Source: VXLM01 sp965242665 (GTDB lineage: Bacteria > Chloroflexota > Dehalococcoidia > Lucifugimonadales > VXLM01). From it: a stretch of DNA of 64,000 nt. Made by a program: the position numbers and the translations under genes. The notes below the pieces were generated by a model that was not told the origin of the DNA, made no database searches, and was given only the letters and a program-made list of their open reading frames with translations. The stretch lies in the NCBI GenBank assembly GCA_965242665.1, contig OZ251484.1:682001-746000 (forward strand), given 5' to 3'. Below, piece by piece: positions 20,280 to 29,481 of this stretch (position 1 is the first letter of the stretch; the number at the start of each line of letters is the position of its first letter).

Positions 20280-22973
20280 CTAGTTGTCCGAGCTGCCGTC
20301 GACCTCGGTGATCGTCACGGTGTAGGAGCCGACGCTTCCATCCGCGCCGTCTACCGCGAGGTAGTACGTTCCAGAACTTGAAGGCGTCCAGTCACCAGTC
20401 TCTGTCCAGATTGCCCATACTCCGTCATCCCAAAACCCATACTCGTAATCATGAGGAACTCCCTCAGCGGTGTACAGATGACGATGGTAGAACTCCAGTG
20501 TTCCGAGATCTATCTCTACCCGATAACTCTTGCCTTCTACAGCCTGGAATTGGAAATAATCGTAGTCGAAATCGTCGTCGACAGTACCATGGACAACCTG
20601 TCCGAGTGAGATGCTTGTGGCGGTCGCTACGGTATCACCGTGGTCGTCTTCGATTGGAGCGACGGCTGTGATGGTGAGGGTGTAGCCTCCTGTCTTGCCC
20701 CCGAAGTTCTGTACGGCAAAGTAGTATTCGTCGGAGATTGGCGCCACCCATTGGATCTGAGGACCAGACGCCTCCCGTGTGCGGGACTTCCAACGCACTT
20801 GAGTCAGTCCATCAGGATCATACAATGTGATGCTGGAAGTTCTCAGGGAAGCATGATTTACAGTTAGGATGTACTTTTGGTCTTCGTTCGTCTGGAACTT
20901 GAAGTAGTCGAAGTCGAACATGTAGTCCAGGGTTCCCTCGAGGGCTTCTCCTGTCACTATTTCTGATGCGGACGACAGTTCGTCGGCGTGGTCGTCGTCA
21001 AATGGAAGGACGTCGAATGCGAACTCTCCGCCGTGCAGCGTTTGGTATAGGCCGCGGAGCGCTTCCTTCTTGTCGGCTGGTGTATGCTTCAGGAAGGCGT
21101 TGTATATTTCCTCTTCGTCGGCAAACCTCCCTAGTTCCTGATTTCGCAGGTACAACTCACGCATAGCAGCCGACATGGCACTTTCACCAATTGTATTGAA
21201 TATGCTGATGAGGAAGTTTTCGCCCATGTGATAAGCGCATTGAGGCGGACCAAATTTGGACACATATGTGAGGTCAAATCGATAAGTGAGATGCCGTATA
21301 TTCTCGAGACCATCACCAACGCAGAAATTCTCTACATCCATTGATAGATCAGTCTCGCGATCGGACATGTCTTGAACACCATTCTGATCGTTGAAATACG
21401 ACTGAATGAACTCCGCCATACCTTCGTGAAGCCACGGGTGTCCGAAATCTGAATGGAAGTAATAGTGAGCAGTCTCGTGGGGAACACTGTCGACAGCAAA
21501 GTCCCAGCTGTTCCGCTGTAACGTCATGAAAGTGCCTGCATGTTCCCCTTTGATTCCGTACTCCGATGCGGTGATCAGGAGAATGATGTCGTGCATAGGG
21601 AAAGGTACTTGCATGAAGTCTTCGGTGATGCGTGCGGTATCTTCGATGATCGTCAGTAGGTCTTCATTTTGGATGGAAGGAGGGTCCTTCTCAATGACGT
21701 AGATGTTGACGTCACCAGCCAAAGGCAGAGAAACTTTCCTGGTTTGTATAAATTGAGTTCGAAGCAAGTCGTCGTACAGATTCGTATTTCGGCTGGCCAG
21801 ATCTCCAAGAGTGACTATGATTGCTTGTTCTTCTTTGTCCAGTCCGTCAGTGAACCATAGTTGGCTGGTCAGTCGATCGAATGCATCCGTGCTTTGTGCC
21901 GCGACACTTGCTAGAGAGTCAAGAGCATAGGATTCCATCTCGGTGATGTTGTCGCCCTCCCAAGGGAGATTTGCGACTATCTTTGCCACCTCCGAGTCCG
22001 TGGTTGCGATGTCGCGAAGAGCGACGAGTGCCCATCCTTCATCATCTGTAATCTCGTCGGCGAACCATGGAAGGGCAACCAACATCTTCGCCAGCTCCGC
22101 GTCCGTCAGCGCGATCGGGACGAGTTCGTTGAACGCATGTTGCTCATCTTCTGTAATACCATCAGTGAACCAGGGGAGGCTGGCGACCATGTTTGCCAAC
22201 TCCGAGTCCGTGGTTGCGATGTCGCGAAGAACGACGAGTGCCCATCGTTCATCATCTGCAAACTCGTCGGTGAACCAAGGAAATCCTGTCACCATGTTTG
22301 CCAACTCCGTATCTCTGCGTGCGATGCCGCCCACAGCATCCAGTGCAATCGACTCGCCGTCACTCACACCATCCACAACCCACGGCATTCCTGCGACCGT
22401 CTCAGCGAGGTCGGAATCTTGGATCCACATATTGGTAAGCACAGCGGCGGCAGTGGAGTGATAGTCGTCATGAGGGCGCGTGAACCACGGAATGATCTGC
22501 GACAGTCGCGCCGTTGCAATCTCTCTAGCGGTGGGGGTAGGTGTTGGAGACGGCGTGCTGGTGGACGGTACTGGTGTAGCGGTCGGTGTTGGAGACGGCG
22601 TGCTGGTAGGCGGTACTGGAGTCGGGGTAGCAGTGGGAGGCGGTGTGCTGGTGGGCGGTACTGGCGTAGTAGTCGGTATAGGCGTTGGCGTGCTGGTAGG
22701 CGGTACTGGCGTAGCCGTTGGCATAGACGTCGGTGTAGCGGTCGGAGTATGCGTCGGCGCGGGAGACGGCGTGCTAGTAGGCGTAGCCGTCACCGTTGGG
22801 CGCGGCTCGGGTGCCATGGCCGCCAGCGGTGGCGGCTCTTCGCGCGCGGCGGTGGCGGTCGGGGAGACGAGGTCGTCTCCGCAGGCGATCGCTGCCGCTG
22901 CGACGCCGACGGCGAATAGGCACGCCCAGAGGATGGACGGAGGTCTCGATGCAGCGCTTGCTGGTCTCGTCAT
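20280..22973 (-). CDS. Secreted lipoprotein: helical repeats, HExxH metalloprotease-like domain, two PPC domains
   Basis: 897 residues from ATG 22973, chosen because it gives a clean lipoprotein signal (lipobox AAIAC); a longer frame runs to 23129. In order: a Thr/Pro linker (~40-150); five or six ~43-residue repeats each with an LPWF-like core and an ALxxLxxIA segment (~165-375); a region with HETAH (~res 498) then WLHEGMAEF, the HExxH plus downstream Glu pattern of gluzincin metalloproteases; and two C-terminal PPC domains (~680-790, ~800-895) with the DFDYFKF/DYDYFQF signature. It is probably a surface-anchored zinc protease. Catalytic activity is inferred from the motif only. Confidence 0.75.
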   Translation of the reverse strand: MTRPASAASRPPSILWACLFAVGVAAAAIACGDDLVSPTATAAREEPPPLAAMAPEPRPTVTATPTSTPSPAPTHTPTATPTSMPTATPVPPTSTPTPIPTTTPVPPTSTPPPTATPTPVPPTSTPSPTPTATPVPSTSTPSPTPTPTAREIATARLSQIIPWFTRPHDDYHSTAAAVLTNMWIQDSDLAETVAGMPWVVDGVSDGESIALDAVGGIARRDTELANMVTGFPWFTDEFADDERWALVVLRDIATTDSELANMVASLPWFTDGITEDEQHAFNELVPIALTDAELAKMLVALPWFADEITDDEGWALVALRDIATTDSEVAKIVANLPWEGDNITEMESYALDSLASVAAQSTDAFDRLTSQLWFTDGLDKEEQAIIVTLGDLASRNTNLYDDLLRTQFIQTRKVSLPLAGDVNIYVIEKDPPSIQNEDLLTIIEDTARITEDFMQVPFPMHDIILLITASEYGIKGEHAGTFMTLQRNSWDFAVDSVPHETAHYYFHSDFGHPWLHEGMAEFIQSYFNDQNGVQDMSDRETDLSMDVENFCVGDGLENIRHLTYRFDLTYVSKFGPPQCAYHMGENFLISIFNTIGESAMSAAMRELYLRNQELGRFADEEEIYNAFLKHTPADKKEALRGLYQTLHGGEFAFDVLPFDDDHADELSSASEIVTGEALEGTLDYMFDFDYFKFQTNEDQKYILTVNHASLRTSSITLYDPDGLTQVRWKSRTREASGPQIQWVAPISDEYYFAVQNFGGKTGGYTLTITAVAPIEDDHGDTVATATSISLGQVVHGTVDDDFDYDYFQFQAVEGKSYRVEIDLGTLEFYHRHLYTAEGVPHDYEYGFWDDGVWAIWTETGDWTPSSSGTYYLAVDGADGSVGSYTVTITEVDGSSDN

Positions 22974-23121
22974 GTTGTGCTTTGGGAATCCGAGTTCCGT
23001 ACATTGTACCATGCGGGCCGCCAATAGGCCAGACGGAACCGCTGCCGGAAACGGAGTGACGCGGATACGACGGAATGTGGTAAGATAGGAGTCAGATTGT
23101 ACAACAGAACGAGGCTCGACC

Positions 23122-23679
23122 ATGCCCAAGAATTATTGGATGGTCGTCCAGACACCGGAAAATTACGAGATAACGAGGGAACGAGGATTCACGCTGTACG
23201 GGTTGACTTCGAGACAACGGCGCCGCGCGCGTCGCATGGAACCAGATGACCGCATCTTGTTCTACGTGGGCGGGAGCGTTCGAAAATGGACGGCCATCGT
23301 CACTGTCACATCGAAATTCTTCGAAGATAGGTCGCCAATCTGGAAGTCGAACGGCTCTAGACCGGAGTTGTTCCCCTATCGGGTAGAGACTTCTCCTACC
23401 ATCGTTCTGGACGAAGTGAACTACATCGAAGCGCTGATACTGGCGCCGCGCTTGGAGTACGTCAAGCGGTGGCCGCCGGAACTGTGGCCTCTGGCATTCT
23501 TCGACACGCTGCACCTGATACCGCAGCGGGATTTCCGCCTGATCGAGGGGGAGATGCTCCGCACGCGCCGACAACGGCGGGGCGGCAGATACGCGCGTCC
23601 GCAATCTCACGCGGAAGACGCCCTGGCAGATCGACCCGACGCCACGGACGACGGATCGGAACAGCCCGGACCAACTTGA
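23122..23679 (+). CDS. EVE-domain protein
   Basis: 185 residues. The start (KNYWMVVQTPENYEITRERGF) and EPDDRILFYV are characteristic of the EVE/PUA-like fold, which binds modified bases in nucleic acids. The C-terminal ~40 residues are basic then acidic and look disordered. The ATG follows a CGAGG. It is divergent from the large protease gene. The exact substrate is unknown; EVE proteins often sit near restriction and defence genes, and a restriction-modification locus begins 1.7 kb downstream. Confidence 0.85.
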   Translation: MPKNYWMVVQTPENYEITRERGFTLYGLTSRQRRRARRMEPDDRILFYVGGSVRKWTAIVTVTSKFFEDRSPIWKSNGSRPELFPYRVETSPTIVLDEVNYIEALILAPRLEYVKRWPPELWPLAFFDTLHLIPQRDFRLIEGEMLRTRRQRRGGRYARPQSHAEDALADRPDATDDGSEQPGPT

Positions 23680-23719
23680 CTCGGACGATCTGCAACGGGA
23701 GCAAACCGCCGGTTGCACG

Positions 23720-24715
23720 TCATTCCCGCGCGGAGTCCGCTACGTGGAAGTACTCGTCGTGGAGCTCGGTGAGTCGGTCGATCATTTGGAAGGGAAGATC
23801 TTTCGTCTCCGGGGCCGCGGCAAATTCCCGAAGCCTGGATACGCCGGCGATATTCGGGAGAACGGACGCACATCGCGGCTGACCGAGCGCAAACTTGATA
23901 GCGATCTGCCCAATCGTCGAGTCCATGTTGTCGGTCAAAAAGTCGAGCTCCCCCAGATGCTGGATGCCCTGCGTGAGAGCATCGTATGCCTCCGGGCCCA
24001 GCCCATCGTCCCGCTTGATGCGCGAACGCTTGGTGTAGGTTCCGTCGAGGAGGCCGGACGCATGAGGAGAACGAACGATGAATCCGACGCCGCTGTCCAA
24101 TTCGACGGCCTTCCGAAAGAGCGCCCTGGCAGGATCCTGGTCGAGGATGTTATAGGGCACCTGCAGCGCGCTGACGGCTCGTTCTGTAATAGCAGCCTCC
24201 CCGACCGCCTCGAAATCCAACCCCGGACCGAGTGCCATTCCGTAGTACCGCACCTTGCCCTCGTCGACGAGAGCTTCAAGGGTCTCGAATAGCGAGTCAC
24301 GTTCCAAAACATCGATGGCGGGATGATGGAGAAGTTGTAGATCGAGGTAATCCGATCCAAGGCGGCGAAGGCTGTCCTCGGTAGCGCGCCGCACATACTG
24401 CGGATCGAAGTTTGGAGGCGGCCCGCCGAGCGCATGAACGGCGAGGCGGTCGCTGAAGTCGTAGCCAACCTTCGTCGCGATGACGATGTTGCGGCGTTCG
24501 CGGCCGAGCGCACTCCTCAGCAGCGTCTCGCCGTACCCTTCGCCGTCGGAGTCTGCAGTCTCAAAGTAGCTGACGCCAGATTCGAGAGCCGCGATGAGCA
24601 GATCGGCCGGATCACTCTCGGCGACGCCGCGCCACGGCTCGGCGCTGATCGTCCACAAGCCAAAACCAACCTCAGAGAGGATCAGATCAGTCGAACCAAG
24701 TCGTCGGAATTTCAT
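23720..24715 (-). CDS. Aldo/keto reductase
   Basis: 331 residues with an (alpha/beta)8 AKR pattern: KFRRLGSTDL start, FETADSDGEGYGE holding the catalytic Asp and Tyr, IATKVGYD with the Lys, and LQLLHHP with the His. It is an NAD(P)H-dependent cytoplasmic oxidoreductase of unknown substrate. The DNA ends convergently, 40 nt from the EVE gene. Confidence 0.92.
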   Translation of the reverse strand: MKFRRLGSTDLILSEVGFGLWTISAEPWRGVAESDPADLLIAALESGVSYFETADSDGEGYGETLLRSALGRERRNIVIATKVGYDFSDRLAVHALGGPPPNFDPQYVRRATEDSLRRLGSDYLDLQLLHHPAIDVLERDSLFETLEALVDEGKVRYYGMALGPGLDFEAVGEAAITERAVSALQVPYNILDQDPARALFRKAVELDSGVGFIVRSPHASGLLDGTYTKRSRIKRDDGLGPEAYDALTQGIQHLGELDFLTDNMDSTIGQIAIKFALGQPRCASVLPNIAGVSRLREFAAAPETKDLPFQMIDRLTELHDEYFHVADSARE

Positions 24716-24922
24716 TGTCGCGGGTGCGGGGACCTATGGATTTCGGGGCGATGAGCCGTCAAGGCGCCAGTGGCGATAGACACGGTCCGGACCTTCATCG
24801 TTCGCAGGACACACAGTATACTCGAACACGACAACGCATACCGTCGAAGCATTCTCCGTACGCTCGGCCAAAATCGGTACGATAGGGACATCTACTCCCC
24901 GCAGCACATCGTGGAGAGCAGG

Positions 24923-25351
24923 CTACCGTTGAACCCTCGTCTTTCGTATCACTTCTATGAGGCGGTAGCCGTACTTCCCGGCGTCTTGCGGTGGTTCCTC
25001 CACATCGGGCCACGCATCATACCGTTCTATTCTCAGCCTGTACTCGTAGCCAGGCTCGAAGTCGAATCCATCGATCGCATCGTAGAAGAGGCTGCCGTCG
25101 ACCACCATGCACATCATCGGATACAAACCTACACACGATTCGAGTTCAGACCCGACGGAAACTTCCATGATCTCGGCATCCGGATCCGGCGAGAGCGTCG
25201 GTTGGATGGTAGCAGGGGCCGCGGTAGGAGTCGGTTTCGCAGTCTCGTCGTCGGTAGCGCAGGCAACAGCGATGATGGATACCCACAAGAAGGCAATGAT
25301 GATGAACCTCACAGCAATAGACCCTCTCTCGAATAGCATTCCCATCCTCAT
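24923..25351 (-). CDS. DUF4377-like lipoprotein
   Basis: 142 residues. The signal peptide ends in a lipobox (IIAVAC) and a short Thr/Pro linker follows. The domain has CVGLYPMMCMVV, FYDAIDGFDFEPGYEYRLRIE and YGYRLIEVI, matching the DUF4377 pattern with two Cys in the first strand. Three possible ATGs lie within the first five codons. A 207-nt region on its downstream side (24716-24922) shows nothing. Confidence 0.75.
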   Translation of the reverse strand: MRMGMLFERGSIAVRFIIIAFLWVSIIAVACATDDETAKPTPTAAPATIQPTLSPDPDAEIMEVSVGSELESCVGLYPMMCMVVDGSLFYDAIDGFDFEPGYEYRLRIERYDAWPDVEEPPQDAGKYGYRLIEVIRKTRVQR

Positions 25352-25373
25352 ATCGACACGAGCGATGCGTCTC

Positions 25374-25970
25374 TCACCTATTCCACTCGATATGATCGTT
25401 TATGCGGTACTTCTCATACGTCTCCAAGATAGCGCCGCAGAATTCCGCTAACTCCCCATTGTCCTCTTTCTTTGCAAGATCGTATAACCGGATGAACATC
25501 CTCTTTCCCGTTTCCGTCTGGTTACTCTGCTTCTTGATGAAATTGTGCTGAGCGCACAAGGTTTGCGCGTTTTCGATAATTGCCAGCCCTCCACGGTTCC
25601 GAGGCCTGATATGGTCGACGTGCAGCTCCACTCCATCTTGTATTCCACGCCCGCAAATCACGCACCTATATTCGTCGCGATAGAGAACTTCCCGCCGTTG
25701 TTCAGGTGTGAAATCTTCAAGCGTTATCTCTGCGACAGATTCGGGATCGTACCGGTAGACGCCCTTCCGAACCTGGATGAGAAATCCTCGCTGATGCAGA
25801 TTCCGAATCGCACGCCAAGGATCTCTAGGCTTTCGTCCATAGAGGCTGAAGTATCGATCTTCGACATAATCGACCACAGGGCCATGTTCCCAATCCACGT
25901 TGGGGTGATTTGTGAAATACTCCTCTACTAGATCGGAAATAGTCGCTTTCTTCGAGGGCATAGAGCTCAC
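25374..25970 (-). CDS. HNH endonuclease with N-terminal winged-helix-like region
   Basis: 198 residues. Residues ~1-75 look like a small DNA-binding helix-turn-helix/winged domain ending in GVYRYDP. An HNH nuclease motif follows: CVICGRG, the HVDHIRPRNRGG core, ENAQTLCAQHN. It overlaps the upstream methyltransferase by 4 nt, so the two are translationally coupled. It is either the restriction partner or a second nuclease of the locus. It is more A/T-rich than the housekeeping genes. Confidence 0.85.
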   Translation of the reverse strand: MSSMPSKKATISDLVEEYFTNHPNVDWEHGPVVDYVEDRYFSLYGRKPRDPWRAIRNLHQRGFLIQVRKGVYRYDPESVAEITLEDFTPEQRREVLYRDEYRCVICGRGIQDGVELHVDHIRPRNRGGLAIIENAQTLCAQHNFIKKQSNQTETGKRMFIRLYDLAKKEDNGELAEFCGAILETYEKYRINDHIEWNR

Positions 25971-26800
25971 AACAGGTTCGTTTGCTCGGCCTCGACGTCC
26001 CTCTTTAGACGCCCGACAGCGACATCGCAGTAGTGTTTATCTATATCGACTCCGATGCCAGTTCGATTGTTTCGACGGGCGGCAATAAGAGTCGAGCCGC
26101 TTCCCACGAATGGGTCGAGAACAGTGTCGCCGACGAAGCTGAACAGCTTGATGCACCTTCGTGGGAGCTCGATGGGAAATGCTGCAGGATGTCCACCGGC
26201 GCCCTTCTTGCTTTGCCCGCCAAACGTCCACACGCCGTTCGTCCAATCCATGAACTCTTGTCTAGTGATGTCATTCTTCCTGCTGCCGCTCGTCTTCTTC
26301 CATTGCTCCTTGTACAAGACCACGATGACTTCGACAGGAGCGATGACATAGGGCGCAGAAGCGGACATCCACGACCCCCAGGCAGTCCGCCGAGATATAT
26401 TTCCCTCGTTCCAAACAATCGTTGAGTGGTACTTCCATCCCAGCCTCTTGGCCATAAGGGTAATGTCCGCGCACACCGATTGTTGCCCCCCCTTGTTCTT
26501 GTCAAGAGGGATGTTCAAACAGAACCGACCGTCGTCTTTCGCCAACGCATAGCACTTCTGCAACCAACTCTCCGTAAACTGTAGGTACTCTCGATAGGAA
26601 GAACCGTCTTCGTGAGAGTTGTAATTGAGGTCGACGTTGTAGGGTGGTGACGTGACGATGAGATCGATGGACGAATCAGGGATTGCGTCTACGCGCAAGA
26701 TGTCGTCATTGTAGACCGCGACGCTTTCGCCGTGAAAGTAGGGCTCGCCAGTTCGCAGCGTATTGCTAGGAGACGCCGCCTCAAGGATTATCGCGCTCAT
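25967..26800 (-). CDS. Type II-like DNA amino-methyltransferase (beta class)
   Basis: 277 residues. Motif IV (VTSPPYN) precedes motif I (DPFVGSGST), the beta-class order. SPPY is more frequent in N4-cytosine enzymes, but N6-adenine is not excluded. The central region with GGHPAAFP is the usual segment before the FxGxG loop. Its first codons lie within a duplicated segment (26787-26937) shared with the neighbouring NHL gene's end. It is coupled to the HNH gene. Confidence 0.92.
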   Translation of the reverse strand: MSAIILEAASPSNTLRTGEPYFHGESVAVYNDDILRVDAIPDSSIDLIVTSPPYNVDLNYNSHEDGSSYREYLQFTESWLQKCYALAKDDGRFCLNIPLDKNKGGQQSVCADITLMAKRLGWKYHSTIVWNEGNISRRTAWGSWMSASAPYVIAPVEVIVVLYKEQWKKTSGSRKNDITRQEFMDWTNGVWTFGGQSKKGAGGHPAAFPIELPRRCIKLFSFVGDTVLDPFVGSGSTLIAARRNNRTGIGVDIDKHYCDVAVGRLKRDVEAEQTNLL

Positions 26801-26937
26801 CGTTCCCCTTCCATACTATCACACCGTCGAAAGCGATGGCGCGTCAGGAGTCGGGAGGAGGTCCTCCGGCCGCAGGGGGTAGGCTTCCTTCTTGTAGACC
26901 TGAATGCGGTGGGAGCCGTGGTCGGCGACGAAAGAGA
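26787..26937 (-). repeat. Duplicated 3' tail of the NHL gene, copy A (remnant)
   Basis: About 151 bp nearly 90% identical to 27687-27838. On the minus strand it still encodes the last ~38 NHL residues (ADHGSHRIQVYKKEAYPL onward, ending LSTV-stop), then the methyltransferase start. It has no upstream NHL gene of its own, so it is a fragment left by an insertion or duplication. Confidence 0.8.
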
Positions 26938-26987
26938 ATCTATATTCACCAAGAATGTCAATACATGAGGAGACATTCCATCAGCAT

Positions 26988-27656
26988 TTATAGACATTTT
27001 CGCAACTCCTCGACCATCCTATCTAGAGTCGCAAGATTGGGTTGTTGGACTATATTTTTCTGCAAGACGTACACACTATCAAATTCACTCAACGCAATGG
27101 CCTTGCTCTTGTTTGTTCTCTCACTCACAAGACTGTTGTCCTCGTCAAGGGTAACGAAGAGTACTTTAATGTGTTTCGTGTTGCAATCCTCCTCTAGGCG
27201 CAACTTCCAGAATCCTGTCTAATCTATTTGCTCTCGTAGTGTAATTTTGTATGATATGATCGCTATCACCTTCCCATCGGACGGCGAGTACACTACAATG
27301 TCTGCGTCAGGCACGAAAGAACCGTAATCTCCAAAGTCAACCACCACGTTCCGCTTGACTCTGCCTAGCTTCTTGTCATCTAGCTTACGCTCTAGAGAAG
27401 AGCCGCTAACTACTTTGAGAGGTAGTCCACTGTTCTCTATCATGCAAGAGACTATGTAATACACAAGCATCTCGAAGTTCTTGCCCTTCCACGCACGCCA
27501 TGCTTGGCCTAGATCCGAACCAGGGTTCTCGGCGAGTTTGTCGGCTTCGAACCTTTCCCTGGCCTCAACGAGGATATCGGTGATTTCCTCGTAGGCTCTG
27601 GGATTCTCCCTAAGCCGCCCATGGTAGAGGCTCTTCAGGTCTTCGAAGTTCATCAC
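26988..27656 (-). pseudogene. Restriction endonuclease gene interrupted by an in-frame amber codon
   Basis: One continuous minus-strand frame is split only by TAG at 27219-27221. The 145 residues before it contain PDADIVVYS and a ISYKITLREQ segment, resembling the PD...SxK...LRE signature of CCGG-type PD-(D/E)XK restriction enzymes; 77 residues follow (TGFWKLRLEED onward). The context ID-stop-TGFWK fits a former Gln (CAG to TAG). Family and specificity are inferred. The start is GTG 27656 or ATG 27653. It is A/T-rich. Suppression or readthrough of the TAG cannot be excluded. Confidence 0.75.
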
Positions 27657-27686
27657 ACAACCCCGCTGGCAGCACTTGCGTTCTTG

Positions 27687-27838
27687 GTTATCGCGCTCAT
27701 CGTTTCCCTTTCTATACTATCACACCGTCGAAAGCGATGGAGCGTTGGGAGTCGGGAGGAGATCCTCCGGCTGCAGAGGGTAGGCCTCCTTCTTGTAGAC
27801 CTGAATGCGGTGGGAGCCGTGGTCGGCGATGAAGAGGA
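27687..27838 (-). repeat. Duplicated 3' tail of the NHL gene, copy B (within the intact gene)
   Basis: This is the end of the intact NHL gene plus ~33 nt beyond, including an ATGAGCGCGATAA identical to the methyltransferase start in copy A. Here that start runs into a short 15-codon frame ending at the restriction gene's start. Confidence 0.8.
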
Positions 27839-28733
27839 AGCCCTCGGAGTCCACTTGGACGGCGGAAGGGCCTCGAAGCCGCTTGGACACCCCCAAGGGC
27901 GTCGTCTCCCGCAGTCGGAGCACCTTGGCATTGGAGCGAATGTAGGTCATCGCCATCTTGCCGAGCGTGGCGTCTCCGACGAACGAGTCGACATACCGTC
28001 CTGATTGGTCGAACTGCTGCACTCGATTGTTTCCCCAGTCGGCGACGTATATGTCGCCGTCGGAATCGACGGTGAGCCTGGCGGGTCGGTTGAATTGCAG
28101 TTCCCCATCGCCGGAAGAGCCAAGCGCCCAAAGGAACTCGCCGTCAGAGGAGAATTTTTGTATTCGGTCGTTGCGCCAGTCCGCAACATAGACATCGCCC
28201 AATTCGTCGACGCATACGCCCCATGGCATATCGAACTCCCCATCCCCGATGCCGTATCCGCCCCAACCTCCGAGGAATCGCCCGTCCTTCGTGAATTTCT
28301 GAACTCGGTGATTCATCGTATCGACGACGAACATGTTCTCGTCCGAGTCGAACGCAAGACCAGATGGCCTATCGAGCCTGCCTTCATCGCTGCCATGCCC
28401 TCCCCAGCGCGTGAGGAAGTTGCCGTCTTTGTCGAATACGGTGACGCGGTGCAACGCCTCGTCCGAGACGTACAAATTTTCCCGGGAGTCGAGAACGAGG
28501 GATGAAGGCCACACGAACTGCCCGTCCCCGTTGCCCTTGCGTCCGATTGTGCCCAACTCTTCATCGGCTGTGTTGAGCACGCGGACGTGCAAGACGACTT
28601 CTGCGCGGCAGATGCAATAGAGACGCCCCTCTTGTCCGATGACCAGGTCGATGGGATTGTCCGTGCTCCGCCGCATCCCAAGCGTGCGCACATATGGGAA
28701 GCCGGCTCTCAACAGCGCGTATGGTCTTGGCAT
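27720..28733 (-). CDS. NHL-repeat beta-propeller protein
   Basis: 337 residues from ATG 28733, with a GAGGA about 12 nt upstream; longer frames to 28880 overlap the next gene and lack support. It contains about six NHL blades with the typical FxxPxGLAxDxxxNxYVxDxxNHRVQKF pattern. No signal peptide is seen at this start. Such propellers bind proteins, RNA or ligands; the function here is unknown. It begins 13 nt after the ThuA-like gene, so they form an operon. Its 3' end is the integration point of the restriction-modification genes. Confidence 0.85.
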   Translation of the reverse strand: MPRPYALLRAGFPYVRTLGMRRSTDNPIDLVIGQEGRLYCICRAEVVLHVRVLNTADEELGTIGRKGNGDGQFVWPSSLVLDSRENLYVSDEALHRVTVFDKDGNFLTRWGGHGSDEGRLDRPSGLAFDSDENMFVVDTMNHRVQKFTKDGRFLGGWGGYGIGDGEFDMPWGVCVDELGDVYVADWRNDRIQKFSSDGEFLWALGSSGDGELQFNRPARLTVDSDGDIYVADWGNNRVQQFDQSGRYVDSFVGDATLGKMAMTYIRSNAKVLRLRETTPLGVSKRLRGPSAVQVDSEGFLFIADHGSHRIQVYKKEAYPLQPEDLLPTPNAPSLSTV

Positions 28734-28746
28734 AGATTCACGATCC

Positions 28747-29391
28747 TCACAGACGTCCGGACGCCCATTGTACTCCACGCTCGAGGATGAGGCGGAATGT
28801 TGGGTTCGTCCACGTCTGGTTGTCATGCCCGGATTGGAAGCAAAACGTTCTGGCGTTCGCTCGATTCCGCGTCCAACCAATCGTCTCCATGCTTCCGGGG
28901 TGGTCGGTCGTCAACAGAACACGGCTGCCGTCGCCAACTTCCACGCCCTCATAGGTCTCGTCGGTCATCTCCCACGCGTCGACGCCGCGCGTGATGGGAT
29001 GGTCGCCCTCTGCCGGCTCGATCCGCAGGCGTTGATCGACTGCACTGCCAGCGGGGGTTCTATCTCGGGTGCCGCTCAAGTCCCTCCAAACAGGCCAGTC
29101 AGGGTAGCAGAGAATGGCATGATGGAGGAGAACGATGCCGGTGCCGCTTGAAATCAGGCCTCCAAGGGTATCTCCGATCGCGCCGTCGAGTTCGTCGCCG
29201 ACGGAGCCGGGGGTTTGCCGATGATAGTTGAAGAAGACCACGGCGTCGTACCGCTTCCACCCCCCGTCGGGGTCGGTTGCGAAGTCCTCGAGGCTTTGCA
29301 CGTAGCAATCGAGTCCAGGAAGTTCGCGAAACATCCGATGGAAATTGACCACGTCGTATTCATGCGCGCCGGTAATAATTGCGGTCTTCAT
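28747..29391 (-). CDS. ThuA-like (trehalose-utilisation type) domain protein
   Basis: 214 residues from ATG 29391, preceded by AGAGGGGG. The start KTAIITGAHEYDVVNF, the GTGIVLLHHA segment and HPITRGVDAW are typical of ThuA-like class I glutamine-amidotransferase-fold proteins. The ThuA role in sugar metabolism is known for some members; substrate here is unknown. It lies between the DUF1501 gene and the NHL gene on the same strand. Confidence 0.88.
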   Translation of the reverse strand: MKTAIITGAHEYDVVNFHRMFRELPGLDCYVQSLEDFATDPDGGWKRYDAVVFFNYHRQTPGSVGDELDGAIGDTLGGLISSGTGIVLLHHAILCYPDWPVWRDLSGTRDRTPAGSAVDQRLRIEPAEGDHPITRGVDAWEMTDETYEGVEVGDGSRVLLTTDHPGSMETIGWTRNRANARTFCFQSGHDNQTWTNPTFRLILERGVQWASGRL

Positions 29392-29481
29392 ATGCCCCCT
29401 CTGAGATAGCAAATCCTGCTGGAGAGAATGGCTCTTCCCCATGAACTTTCCCGTTATGAGGAATGATGCTTGCAATGGATT

